From Clytia hemisphaerica (taxonomy: Eukaryota; Cnidaria; Hydrozoa; Leptothecata; Clytiidae), in NCBI GenBank assembly GCA_902728285.1, contig CACVBU010000373.1, positions 1 to 64,000 on the forward strand: a stretch of DNA of 64,000 bases, written 5' to 3'. The stretch's first letter is position 1. Every line of letters starts with the position of its first letter. The notes under the pieces were generated by a model. That model was not told the origin of the DNA. It made no database searches and saw nothing but the letters and a program-made list of their open reading frames with translations. Below are positions 34,653 through 46,066 of this stretch, one piece after another. A program made the position numbers and the translations under genes.

Positions 34653-36114
34653 TCAGGGCTCTTCTTGTTCTGCTTGTTTCAAATTTGTTCTCAGAGAGTG
34701 CTTTTTGGTAGACTTGTTTTTGAATTTGTATTTTTCTTTGATACTTTTTGCATAAGAGAATCCTCTAATTCTGAGGTATAAGGAAAGGAGTTGCTCAAGT
34801 AAGTCTTTCCCAAGTTCAGTATCTATATTTGACGAGGAATCTTCACGAACAAGTTTTTCATCAGAGTTCTAACAATTGCTTTGTAGTCCACTTTTGTAAC
34901 ATGTCTACATGTTTCCCGGGTGAACATAATTTCACCATGTTCAAAAACATTTACCATTAATTCACAAATACACCACAGTCCACCTATTTTTTGCATTAAT
35001 CAAAGCATGCTCCTCCAAATCAGTAGGTTCGATTTTAAATTCTTTCAACAAATTGATTGATTTTTGAAAAACCTCCTTGCGCAAATGTTTGCTTAGGCGT
35101 AATTTGGCGTAAATTTTGTGGACTGCATGACCTGCAATGTAATTGAGGGCTGCCTTCTCCTTTGGCCCTAGTTTTATTCTGATGTCAACATTTACATCAC
35201 ATTGCTTTGGTTTAAGATGCTTTATAAGGCTGCCTGAAAATTCCAACATGAGAAGATTATGGACTCGCTTATCTGGAAACAATTGGTCAAGTTTTGAAGA
35301 AGTTATCCGGCGTAAAGCTGCAAGAAATTCATCGTTTTTAGTTTCTTTGTATTTCAAGATAATTCCCTCCATTTCGTTAAAAATCAAATCTGCTTGGGCT
35401 TTGGTGATCTCAAAACCATTGAATTGGGATCGAAAAACCTCTGGGTAGCATTCGTTAATCGATAATTTCTCAGTAGATTCTTTGATGAGTTCAGCAATAT
35501 CCTGTGATCCCAATTTGGAGCTTGCAAGTTTGGTTTTTTCTTCTTGCTCTTTGACTTTCTCTAAGTAAACTTCATGTGGAGATGTTTGGCTGACTTGTGT
35601 CTCTTTATACCAGCTTTTGTTTTGCAAGTTTTTCCACATACTTCAAATTCGAACGTTGCTCCTTGTGAGGTCTCTACAAGCTAAAAACAAGAAGAGAAAA
35701 ATATTAAATTTCTTAAGTAAAGTTTTTATTAGCCATCAGCTGAATCCCCCACAAAGGTTAAGGCTCAACGCAACCTGCTACAAGGGTGGAGTGCCATGAA
35801 TCAATTGAGGATAGAATTCTGTTATTTTGTCTAAATAAAAGGAAAGCTTGAAACATATAGCAAAAAGAAAACGTATTTTCAAACACCCAAAATATAACGA
35901 ATAACAACAACAGATTATTGATGACCAAAAAGAGAGTTTTGAGCCCTAGAAACTCGAGAATTTCTACAGATTAGCGACCAATACTCACATCTGACTCTAT
36001 AGAATTTATTTGTTCCAAAACTTCCTCTTCACAATCAAAGAAACCAGTATCAAGCAAAGAAAGCACATCCTCAATGGGGTAATCACAGCCAGAACTGCCC
36101 GAGTTGGACGCTAT
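34653..36114 (-). pseudogene. Second P-element gene: C2H2 zinc finger plus conserved C-terminal domain
   Basis: Exon 1 is 36114-35989 and starts inside the right terminal repeat. Its first codon is ATA where the left repeat has ATG (AAAATGGCG versus AAAATAGCG). It encodes a short acidic peptide ending at a GTGAGT donor. Exon 2 begins at 35680 after a TTTTTAG acceptor, in matching phase. It carries a C2H2 finger (CGKTCKTKAGIKRHKSAKH), then after a frame change a 200-residue helical region with LGPKEKAALNYIAGHAVHKI, the tail motif GGLWCICELMVNVFEH, and finally LYLRIRGFSYAKS before a TGA at 34653. Frameshifts near 35580, 34990 and 34870 plus the lost start codon show decay. Role unknown; a DNA-binding accessory or regulator of transposition is an inference. 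It could also be captured host DNA. Confidence 0.65.
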
Positions 36115-36235
36115 TTTGAAAACCGCTTCCCCTCCATAGAGTCTGGGCACAAGTATCTCGAGTCCGGCTCGCTAAAACAATGCGCCTATTGTTCGCTTCC
36201 AGTCTATGGAATTCTTCTTCCGTCTATGGTGAGAT

Positions 36236-37580
36236 AAGGGAAGAATTTGTTGGGTTCATCAGATGTAAATCCACAACCGCAGAAAGCCTCACCGAAAACA
36301 TCCTGACCAAAATTAGAGCTTTAGGACTTGATCTAAGCAGGTTACGCGGTCAAGCATATGATTGAGCCGGAAATATGGCGGGTGCTAAGTCTGGCGTGAG
36401 TACTAGGATCAAAAATCTCTATCCATTGGATCTCTACTTCCATTGCGCCTCTCATCGACTAAACCTCTCAGTTGCCACTTCGACAATTATCATGGAAGTG
36501 AGGAAAATGATGGATTCGATTCGAAAAAGCAGCGAAATTTTCCGATTTTCAGCCAAGAAGACAGAACTTAAAGCAGCAGATCATTATCGATACACCTGAA
36601 GATAAAAGGAAGGTTTTGTTGGATGTTTGTAAAACGAGATGGCTGCAACGGATCGATGGTTTGGAACGTGTTCAAGAGATGATGGAGGGAATTTTAAACA
36701 CCCTCGACAAAATAGCGACCAACCATGATAATTCTTACAAAAGGTATGCAAGAGATGACGCCAATGGTGTTTCTTGGACTTTTTTATCTTTCCAGTTTAT
36801 CGTGTCGTTGATTGTTGTTCGTTTCGTAATGCCGTACACGTTACCTCTGACAAGAGAACTTCAGAAAAAGAAACTAGACGTTTTGAAAGTTTATGAAGCT
36901 GTCGATAATGTGATTTCTACTCTGAAAGATTGCAGAGATAACGTCGATATTTATCACGACCAATGGTACCAAGAGGCGATGGAATTTGCGAGGAAACACG
37001 GGACAGAACCATCGCTCAAACGAACCACAGGCCAGATGGTCTACAGGGCCAATTACAAAACGAATAGTCCTTCGGAGTATTATAAGTTAGCCTTAACCAT
37101 CCCGCTCCTAGATAGAGTGAAGGCCGAACTTGTCGAACGCTTTAGTAAAACTCACCGAATTTTTTACAATGGTCACTACATATTACCCAACTACGTTCTC
37201 AAAGCGAACGAGTGGAAGGAGAATATTCGTGAGTTTGCCGTTGGGTATAGAAGTGACCTCCCGTGTTTTTTGAACCTTGATGCGGAACTTGATGGATGGG
37301 CCGTCTATTGGAAAAAGAAAAGCATTGATGTTAACGGTAAGATACCTGATACGGTTGTAGATACACTGAGAGCTGTTGATCCTATAAAGCATTGGTATCC
37401 TAACATTCACAGAATTCTATGTCTTATTGCCACAGTTCCACCCATGTCTAATTCTTGCGAGAGATCCATTTCAAAGTTGAGACTCTTAAAAACTTATTTA
37501 AGATCGACGATGCGGCAAGATAGGTTAGACTCGTTGTCGCTCGCATTCATCAATCGTGTGATTATACCGTCACCATCTGA
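36236..37580 (+). pseudogene. hAT transposase gene (ZMYM1/DUF4371-like), right of the P element
   Basis: The catalytic region starts at 36236 (REEFVGFIRCKSTT; then LDLSRLRGQAYD, with TGA at 36363 replacing the expected Gly before AGNMAGAKSG). It continues with HCASHRLNLSV. A frameshift near 36565 precedes LLDVCKTRWLQRIDGLERV. The long last frame (36616-37580) ends in the hAT dimerisation block: MSNSCERSISKLRLLKTYLRS, then MRQDRLDSL. Proteins of this type are DDE transposases or domesticated zinc-finger MYM-type relatives. The 5' end lies across the P element at 28236-28285. Confidence 0.85.
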
Positions 37581-37653
37581 TTTTAAAATAATGTTCTGTC
37601 TTTTCTTTCATCAAATTCCATATACCGTACTAAAAAAGGGCCAATCCCGACTA

Positions 37654-37960
37654 CCTTATTCAAAGAAAATTTGGTGGATTTGCCCTAAATCTGCAAAATA
37701 AGTTCCCGCCGCCAAATTTAACTTTATTGCCATCTGCTAAATTAAATTTTTTTCATTCATGTCTGATTTTTCACGATTTACCAACTAAAAATATGCAATA
37801 TCAATGTTATGACCTTGATTTTCGATTCTAAAAATCTGTCATCCGCCAAATAAATTCCACCAAAATTAAATTTTTCTCTAATCCGCCAAATTAAATTCCC
37901 TCTAAAAAAACTTTTTCAGCCATCCGCCAAATTAAATTCCCTAAATTTCTTTGAATAAGG
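37654..37960. mobile_element. MITE with TA target duplication
   Basis: Inverted ends CCTTATTCAAAGAAA (37654) and TTTCTTTGAATAAGG (ending 37960), flanked by TA at 37652-37653 and 37961-37962. Inside, motifs such as CCGCCAAATTAAATTCC recur. A related motif is seen near 33722, 46070 and 61890. Confidence 0.82.
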
Positions 37961-38789
37961 TAATTGAGCTGCTCCTGTTGGACTTTGCAAACAGATGTTT
38001 ACTTAGACATCAAACCACCAGCTAGAATTAAAGAAGAGATATTTCATACTGCTTCCTAGCCTTTCATCCTTGAGAGATTTTCAAGAAGTGTTTTTACAAG
38101 CAAAACAAACATTCACATTAAGATGTGAATTTGAGAGAATTTTTTACTAATTTTCCTCTTTTAGCTTTTGAACAGGATGAACAGCAACCTGGTAATTACA
38201 TATTCTTACTCTTTCTTAACCCTAACAAGGCTTGTTTATTCCAACTATTGAAATAGAGAATTATTTGTAATTAACTTAATTTAGAGACCAATTTAAAGGA
38301 TATAATTGAAACAATCTTGTTAAATTTAAATCATTACATCTGAAATTTTTTTCGTAGTCTGTTCTATAGCATTATCGTTATGAATATTTTTTCCATAGTC
38401 TGTTCTAAAGCATTATCGTACATGGCAACAACCCCAAAGAAGCAAAAAAAGCCTAATCCTGAAGGTATAATATTTGTATGGTCGTATTACACTTTTTCTA
38501 ATAAGAACCAGTATAATTTTTCTGATGCTCAACTATTCTTATCCTGTTCTTTCATGCCAATGTTAAATTTAGTTTGGGTGAGTCTTCTGAATTGTTTTCT
38601 AGTCTGACAGCAAAAAAGGTGTGTGGAAATGAGGTTAGTTATATTTGTAAATTTCATGATTCATTTTCATATTCACTGGGCGAAATAAGAGATTTCCAAT
38701 TTCGAAATATCTTGAAAATATGATATTTACAAGCGATTTGAAAAATTCGACTTTTAAAAATTGGAAATATGTTGAAAATATGATAATTC

Positions 38790-39545
38790 AATGAATTTCA
38801 GAGATTTTGAAAGACGGTATTTTCAATATTCACAAATTTTTGAAATATGAAATTTCCAAAATTGGAAATATGTTGTAAATATGATGTTTCCATGAGAGGT
38901 ATTTTTCGGCCAATCATCGATTCTACTTTTCAAATTTTTACTCTCAGTCTTTCAGCTTCTCAAATCAGCTGTTCAGCTTATATTTATTCCCAATAGCATT
39001 AACTCAGGCATCAACTTGAATTAGAACACAGTTATTCAATTTGAGAAGTTATAAAGTTAATCTGAGAAGCTGAAAAGATGATCTGAGGAGCTGAAAAGAT
39101 GATCTGAAAAGCTGGAAAGATGATTTGAGAAGCAAAATAATCCATTCTTAATTTTTGAAGAACAAAAACTTTAAGTAAAAAGATATCATTAAACTGAGAA
39201 GTTGAAATTATAATCTGAGAAGCCGAATTCCAAATCTGAGAGGCTGATTTTAGATTTGAGAAGCTAAAATTGTGATTGGCCGTAAAGGTACTGCCATGGT
39301 TTCAATGAATTTCAGAAATTTTGAAAGACGGTATTTTCAATATTCACAAACTTTTGAAATATGAAATTTCCAAAATTGGAAATATGTTGTAAATATGATG
39401 TTTCAATGAATTTCAGAAATTTTGAAAGACGGTATTTTCAATATTCACAAATTTTTGAAATATGAAATTTCCAAAATTGGAAATATGTTGTAAATACGAT
39501 GTTTCAATGAATTTCAGAAATTTTGAAAGACGGTATTTTCAATAT
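38790..39545. repeat. 101-bp subterminal tandem repeat of the CACTG element
   Basis: A 101-bp unit containing GAAAGACGGTATTTTCAATA repeats at about 39323, 39424 and 39525. An earlier copy at about 38808 is separated from the others by the MITE at 38890-39299. Confidence 0.85.
38890..39299. mobile_element. MITE nested in the CACTG element's repeats
   Basis: Inverted imperfect ends: CCATGAGAGGTATTTTTCGG (38890) and, inverted, CCATGGCAGTACCTTTACGG (39299), with GGCCAATCA shared just inside. TTT flanks both sides (38887-38889 and 39300-39302). Removing it restores the 101-bp repeat unit. The interior has short repeats such as CTGAGAAGCTGAAAAGATGA. Confidence 0.75.
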
Positions 39546-39935
39546 TCACAAATAAAAAAGTGAGCTTTTTGTTATATTTAATTAATAAATTAGAAACTTT
39601 GAGGCAGAAATATGATTATTGGCAATTTCTTAAGAATTCGTACACTATTCTTATAAAAAACATGTTTATGATATTTCAATGAATTTCAAATTAACTTTTT
39701 TTAACTGAAAAAGTTGTGAAAACATGATGTTTTAAAAATTTCCCAGACATTTTGGAAAGACTACATTCGCAATTATTTCTAAATTTCTTAGTCTGTGATG
39801 ATGGGCTGATGGGCTTTGAGTTTTAGCTAAAGCGAAACAATCGCATCAAAATCAATCACTGATCATAAACATTCTGATATTTTGCTTTTATTTTCAAAGA
39901 AAAGGCAACGAGGTTTAATAACCCTATTCGGCGTA

Positions 39936-40454
39936 GGGGGGGGGCTCTTTCTGTTTGGAAGTCAAACTATTGGTAATAGCTCCTGAAATAATAGAGCTTT
40001 TGCCATGAAATTTTCTGTAAATTCCTAACTTTTATTTAGCTTCAAAATAAAAATAAAATTGACACCTAAAAATCTTTACACCTTCAGCATGATGACATTT
40101 CTGACAGTAAGGTGTCACAAAAATTGACACTTTTCCAATACAAATTTATTTTTAATCTTAATGTCGTTTAAAAATATATCGTTTAAACCGTAATTTGTTG
40201 AATATTTAGGATAACATAAATATTTTAAACTCAGGCAACTTTTTTCTAAAGCTTTTGTTAGAATACAATAGCTATTCATAAGAGGAAAGGAAATTTTCGG
40301 TTTTTGCTCACTTTGGGCATGATATGAATGACGTCATCAAAAAAAAATTTTGTCAAATGTTACCTTACGTGACAAGGATCTTGTGTGCCAAATTTCATCA
40401 AAAAAGACCTACTACATCAAAAGTTAAGGGGTGGTACAGGAAAAGCCCCCCCCC
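39936..40454. mobile_element. G-tipped MITE with TA target duplication
   Basis: Inverted tips GGGGGGGGGCTCTTTCTGT and, inverted, GGGGGGGGCTTTTCCTGT; TA at 39934-39935 and 40455-40456. It contains ATGACGTCAT near 40327. No ORF. Confidence 0.7.
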
Positions 40455-40909
40455 TAGTTCAGTAGCTTACATACTATTAGAACAAAAGACCTATCACAAG
40501 ATAGCAAAGGAACTCGACATATTATATCGCGCATAAAAACAGAATTTTTAAATTTACCCGTCAGCAAGCGTATTGGGAGAAAATGAGATCGGGTTGCTAG
40601 TCTCGTTTGAAACTGGAAACTTGCAAATGCGATGAAAGACAATTTGATTCATCTTCAAGTTTTTCAAACACAGATTACTCACTTTTTTTATCCGTAAATT
40701 GTGTTCATATTTCTGCAAACAGTAACTGCACTAACTCAACTACATTTGTGTAAAGTTTGGAGCTTCAAACTTTTGCGATGCTGAAGATATGTTAAGATAT
40801 CTTTGATATAATACTTTATTCAAAATTTACTGAAATTAGGGTTATCCTGTATTATGTCATACAGAGTTGATACACTTGGTATAATTTTGAATTTTAGAGA
40901 TAGTAAAGA

Positions 40910-41200
40910 ATGGCTACAATAAATTTGAATAAAAGAACAATGTTTTCTTGGAATAAGAAGAAAAAAGAGCTTGGTTTTGAATTGAAATCTCATTGCAATT
41001 TGCAAACTATGTTCTACAAAGATTTGATCGGACTGTGTCTTCCTCTAGTGAGACTGAAGAAGAAATACTTGCTGATGAAATTTTTATGTAGTGTCGGATA
41101 AAAGTGTAGATGTAACTGGTGTTAGCAGTGTTGCAGATCCTCGTGACAGTGAAACAACAACAAATCATAATACGAGTGTTAGTGACACGTATTAACTTAC
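40910..41200 (+). pseudogene. Degraded coding fragment within the CACTG element
   Basis: One frame opens MATINLNKRTMFSWNKKKKE. A second frame continues with an acidic stretch SSSSETEEEILADEIFM. The switch suggests a frameshift near 41025. It resembles the start of a transposon protein; no family is assigned. Confidence 0.35.
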
Positions 41201-42418
41201 TGGACAAGACTAATCACCAACAGTAAGTTGTTTTAATTGATTATTTGATGGTGTGTGCTTGTCTTAAATCTGTTAGTTGAAAAAATCTCTGCGTTAAAAC
41301 ATGAACTCTTTTCCTGCTTAAACTTGACTTTTTTGTTATTAAATCAACTTCTAATGTTCCAATCCAGACCCGATCAATCGAACTTGTCGAACCAATCGAA
41401 CAATCGAACTAATCAAACTCCATCGAACGATTAAAGTTTGATTAAAAAAATTAATCGAACCTAATCGCACACTCACTCAATTTTTGAAGCAATAGCAGTT
41501 CGATTAGTTCGGTCAGTAAAAACAAGTCCAATTAAAATCAATAAAAAGAGGAGATATCAATCGATTTATTTTCCAATCTTTTTTATAATAACAGTAGAGT
41601 TTTTTCACAAGCCTGATTACATAGTTCGATTGTTTATCGATTTATATTTATTTTTTCTTAATCATTTATCGATCGAGAATATCTGAGATAAAAACCTCTT
41701 GTACTTTTAAATTCTGAAATTATGAAAAACTTAACTGATCTCTTGAGCTAGTAGAAAAGTCTTTTTTATTTTCATTTTTTTATATTGCTGCCTTTCAATT
41801 AATATGCAAATGGTTGAATAGAAAAGGAATTTTTTGATTTAGTGAGAGGAAATTAATTAGAGGTTAGTAATTTTGTCTCATCTTCAGTTATCTCTTCAAA
41901 AAGTACCATAATGAATATTCATTCCCTCTTTTTCAATCTCAGCATCGGTGACAACTTATTTCAATTCTTCAAAGTACTACACCACAAGAAGAAATGATAA
42001 CTTTCTTTCAACAGTTGCAACAATTGGACGTAAAAAAACGGTAAGAGGCCTTATGCATAAAATCTATGAACTATACTGTGTTCTTTCATTTTCATATAAA
42101 CAATGGATTGATGTAATGAAGTGGCCACCCATCTTTGTGGGCATACTATCACAATAGCTGAAGCTTTCTGTATTGAAACCGTTAACACGTATTTGAAAAA
42201 CATATATGTTAGGCTTTTTTATAGATTTACCGGGGGTCTTACTTGAAAGTTGTTGTGCGCAAAAATTTTGCCTGCATTGATAGTAGCTGAACACTTTGAA
42301 GAAGTCAGAAAACATTAAATCACAGATTTCATTCAATAGTGCTTTATCTTTTCAACCTGCATTACTTTTCAGCTTTTACAGTATTACTTCAATCATTTTT
42401 GTCTTTTTCCTTTTTTCA

Positions 42419-42680
42419 GAAGCTTAGAAATCGGAAGAAGGTGCTAAAAGCGAAGACGACTATCTCTGACGTCGATAAAATGGTGATCGATAAGGTTTTA
42501 ACGATGGACTTCATGTCGTCCGAAGATGAAAAGGAGGACTCGCGGTTCAACCACTGAGATGGCGTTCGCAAAAATGTGATAAGTACTTTGAAGCGTTGGA
42601 TAAAAAGACAATGACAAAGCGATCGACAAAAGCGCAAAGACAAACGCAATATGGGGCCTTTCAGTGGAAGGGCAGCACCT
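42419..42680 (+). pseudogene. Degraded coding fragment within the CACTG element
   Basis: After a TTTTTTCAG acceptor the frame encodes LRNRKKVLKAKTTISDVDKM and FMSSEDEKED, then after a frame change KCDKYFEALDKKTMTKRS. The basic/acidic pattern is like the tail of cnidarian transposon proteins. Broken by a stop at 42555. Confidence 0.35.
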
Positions 42681-44297
42681 GAGGTCTACGAATCAAATGC
42701 ATGGACAATAATAACTAAATAAACCTTTAACCTATTCATTTTGTTATATTATGTTACTATTTTGCTTTAATGTTTCTTTTGTTTGAGATTTTCTTTAGCT
42801 TGATATTTTTATTTATTTCAGTTAATTAATAGCCCCTCTTCCCCTGGGCAGTAGACATGCTTGTAAGAAAATCAATATGGAAAGGCTTTTTAGCCACTTG
42901 TTGAATAATGGTTTGACGAGCATGTGGTGGTGAAATTTCTCAAATTTAGGGAATTTGAAAAATGTGGGAAGGATAAGAGTAAAATTTTGATATTTTAGTA
43001 CCTGCCAAAATAAATGCAGTTATTGTACAGTACATGTTTAAAATTTTGTAGATAGAAATGCAGTATAGATTGTTACTTATATATATTCTTACATTTCATT
43101 AGCAGTCTAATTTATGTAATCCAAACTCCTTTAATTCGAAATTTTCACACACTTTGTAAATCGTTTATGTATCTCTGAAGTTGAAAATTCACACAATACG
43201 ATCAAATATTATGACCCCTTCACCATTTGAATTACATAGTTGAACTATATCTTGTAAATTTCACTTTTTTATGGAAAATATTCAAAAATAACTCCTCAAC
43301 ATTATTGTTTGATAACTTTTTATTTATTATGTTTTATGATTTGGAGGCAACTTCTCAAATATCAATCAGCAAACAAGACTTTTGCAAAAATTTTAAACAT
43401 CTTCTTAACATTTAAAATTTACTGGGAATATAATATTTCTAATCACTGGAAACCGATAGAAATACTATATTTTCAAGATATTTCGAGGATTGGGAAAACC
43501 GTATTTCCAATACATTTGTAAATATGGAAATATGACTTTTCTATATTTCCAAAGCTTTGGAAATATGACTTTTCCATATTTCCAAAGTTTTGGAAATACC
43601 ATATTTCCAATACATTTGTAAATATGGAAATATGACTTTTCTATATTTCCAAAGTTTTGGAAAAACCATATTTCCACATTTACAAATTTTGGAAATATGA
43701 TATTTCCAAAACTTTGGAAATATAGAAAAGTCATATTTCCATATTTACAAATGTATTGGAAATATCATATTTCTAATCACTGGAAATCCCTAGAAATGCC
43801 ATATTTTCAAGATATTTCCAGGATTGGAAATCTCTTATTTCGCCCAGTGATTATTATTATTCTATTATTTAACCTTACAGAGGAAGAACGACATGGCTTT
43901 GTGATTAAGCTGTTTGATGTTGCTACATCACCTTCAAAAGTTCATTATTTTAATGATGTACTTGATGATGGGAATTCTGAACATCCTATTGTTTGTTACA
44001 AACCAGAACTTCATGCAACATTCCTGTCCGCTAAGCTCAAAGATCATCCAATCAAGGTCTCCAACTTTACGCAGATGCACGATGAATACCGTGATGCTGT
44101 TACATATAAACTTGGTCACAGTGCTTTTGATCAAGTTAAGCCATAAGTACAGGCTGTAAATGCGTTCACTAAACTGCAAGAAATCAATGAGAAACCAGAA
44201 AAAAGTGTCGTTAATGTACCATGACACATCAGTGTTGTTTGTGAAGCTCAAGAGGTTTGTTTCTTTTATCTTCTACGTTAAATACTATGCAGTTCCG

Positions 44298-44386
44298 GTC
44301 CTCATTTCATTAGATTGATGTCCTCATTTCATTAGATTTATGTCCTCATTTCATTAGATTTATGTCCTCATTTCATTAGATTGACA
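44298..44386. repeat. 22-bp tandem repeat
   Basis: Four copies of GTCCTCATTTCATTAGATTT with a final AT (22 bp), differing only at the end of the unit. It lies in the intron of the RPA-like pseudogene. Confidence 0.9.
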
Positions 44387-45126
44387 CACGCTTTGGGCGA
44401 AAAAGAAAAATGACGGTCTATGTCAATGATGATTCTATTAAAGATTAAAGACTAAATGCGGCTTGTGATTTGGGGCTTCAATCTCTCTCATGTCAACAAA
44501 AGTGTCATATAGATTTAAGGAGATGCGCATAAAGAATTATAATGGCAAATATTTAACCACAACAGTACACACTGAAATTGCAGATGCCGAATTTGCTACT
44601 GTTGCTAGCGCCATTGAACCTGAAAAGATGGAAACAGTAATCTTTCCCTGCAACGGCAATTAACAGATTCGATACTAACTATTATTCCTCTGTATGCAAA
44701 TGTAAACTACTTGTGAAGGGTAAATATGGTTCATGTAACAAGTGTGGAAAATCAATACTGGGTACAAAATTCTTTGATGTAAAATTAATAATGAAAAATG
44801 GTATGGATAACATTTTGCTAACAGTTCCCCATGACGTAATGGAGGAATTTATATTACTAACTGGTGCAAATCGTAACAGTGTTGATGAAGTGGAAGAAAA
44901 ATTGTTGGAAAGTGATGGCATAATGTTAGAGTTCAATCCATCAAGTAAATGTGCCACAAAAATGTTTAGCCAATTAACAGTAAGGGATAGTGAACTATTT
45001 GATTTTACATACAACTTTTGTCAATGCACATCCTCTTTATCTTTAGTTGTTTCTTTCTTTAAAACATTTTTTACTATAGTTGCATTAAATTTTACTCAAA
45101 CCCTAGTAAAAGTATCCTTAAAAAAA

Positions 45127-45420
45127 ATTTCAATCTGCACTCAATCTGCATCTAGTCTGCACTCAGTCTGCATAATCTGCAATCATATTCAACCCAATCT
45201 GCACTCTGTTTGCATAGGCTGCAATCATTTTCAACCCAATCTGCATTCTGTTTGCATAGTCTGCAAAGTAATTAAGCTTAATCTGCTTTTATTTTACTAC
45301 AAATGCAGATTGAGAAACCAATCTGCAAAATGCAATCTGCAGTTCTATAATCTGCAAATTGCATCCTGCAACTGCCTGCAATTTTTATGGATGTATTTTC
45401 GGTATCTGCAGCTCGAGACA
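45127..45420. repeat. TCTGCA-rich repeat
   Basis: More than fifteen TCTGCA or CTGCAA motifs at irregular spacing, including repeated CAACCCAATCTGCA. The same motif dominates 62020-62350. It may be a divergent MITE family, but I cannot define ends. Confidence 0.7.
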
Positions 45421-45429
45421 AGATCAACA

Positions 45430-46060
45430 ATCGGCATTGTTGACTTTACTTACGAATGAAGATTTTTTAAGATTCACCCGCTTTACATGGAGAATCAACG
45501 GCGTTCTAGCGGCGGTCGCGCGGGAACGGCTTCGCGATTGGCATGTTTTTCGTGCTTGGTGGCGTAATTTCAAAACTCCAGGAATGGCACTACCAAGATT
45601 TTGGCTTCATGCGTGAAAATAGTGAAAATTGATGCTTATTATTGCAGTTTTGGCTATATTTCCCTGTTTTCCGTAAAGAACAGATTTCGGCGATGCTCGA
45701 TTGTCATGAACGCTTAAAACATTGGCGTAGTATTATGACGAAGAGCAGCCGCTAACGCCACTTCTTTTAATTCTGGTGATAAAAGTCACTTCAAAACCAG
45801 CATTTGTATGAAAACCACGTGGGCAGCCCAAATTTTGTAGTAAATAAGTGGCTTCAAACCTTACATAGGAAATTTGCCTCCGATTATACCTTGATGGTAC
45901 TATCCTATTCGCGAACCTATTTAAATCTTTCAAAAAGTAATGGCAGTATGTAATCAGTTTAAAACTTTTCAAGAATCATTGTAATACTATTTATTCAATC
46001 CAGAATTTAATCATTCGTGAAGTAATTGACGGAGAAGGAATAGAGTAAACCAATAGAAAA
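45430..46060. other. Gene-free stretch
   Basis: A GC-richer patch at about 45475-45620 keeps a frame open (WRINGVLAAVARERLRDWHV) but matches nothing I know. No other feature is seen. Confidence 0.4.
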
Positions 46061-46066
46061 AATACA

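Larger units (their letters stand above)
28286..36228. mobile_element. P-type transposon, 7.9 kb, with two convergent genes
   Basis: The terminal inverted repeats begin CATAGACGGAAGAAGAAT at 28286 and end with the complement at 36228. The first ~44 bp are identical, then comes a diverged segment of about 40 bp, then a second matching block (GGGGAAGCGGTTTTCAAAAT) at about 28378-28399 and inverted at about 36113-36136. A 7-bp direct repeat GTGAGAT flanks the element (28279-28285 and 36229-36235). Removal restores a hAT reading frame. Inside are a THAP/P-element transposase gene on the plus strand (28510-32549) and a convergent minus-strand zinc-finger gene (36114-34653). MITEs lie at 30313-30499 and 32896-33118. 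Nonsense and frameshift changes suggest that this copy is inactive. Confidence 0.92.
38674..43849. mobile_element. CACTA/CMC-type element, 5.2 kb
   Basis: The ends are CACTGGGCGAAATAAGAG (38674) and its complement ending at 43849, with matching of at least 27 bp. A 3-bp direct repeat ATT flanks both (38671-38673 and 43850-43852). Next to both ends lie arrays of short inverted motifs such as GGAAATATGATATTTCC (38700-38890, 39300-39545, 43430-43835), the subterminal repeats typical of CACTA elements. The interior holds only degraded coding pieces (about 40910-41200 and 42419-42680) and MITEs. It is probably non-autonomous. Confidence 0.88.
38422..45030 (+). pseudogene. Decayed OB-fold/RPA-like gene, interrupted by a CACTG element
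   Basis: Exon 1 (38422-38464) encodes MATTPKKQKKPNPE and ends at GGTATAAT. Exon 2 (43881-44254) resumes in phase with EERHGFVIKLFDV and FLSAKLKDHPIKVSNF. A CACTG-ended transposon lies in the intervening intron. Exon 2 has in-frame stops at about 44143 and 44221. Later coding (about 44513-45010) reads MRIKNYNGKYLTTTVHTE and then, after a frameshift near 44660, a CxC...CNKCGK zinc motif like the C-terminal OB fold of RPA70-type proteins. Such proteins bind single-stranded DNA; relatives occur in repetitive families of invertebrates, so transposon origin is possible. The assignment to RPA is by motif pattern only. Confidence 0.55.

Noticed and set aside
45359-45616. 85-codon frame in a GC-richer patch
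   Set aside because: No recognisable motif, no splice context, and it begins inside the TCTGCA repeat.
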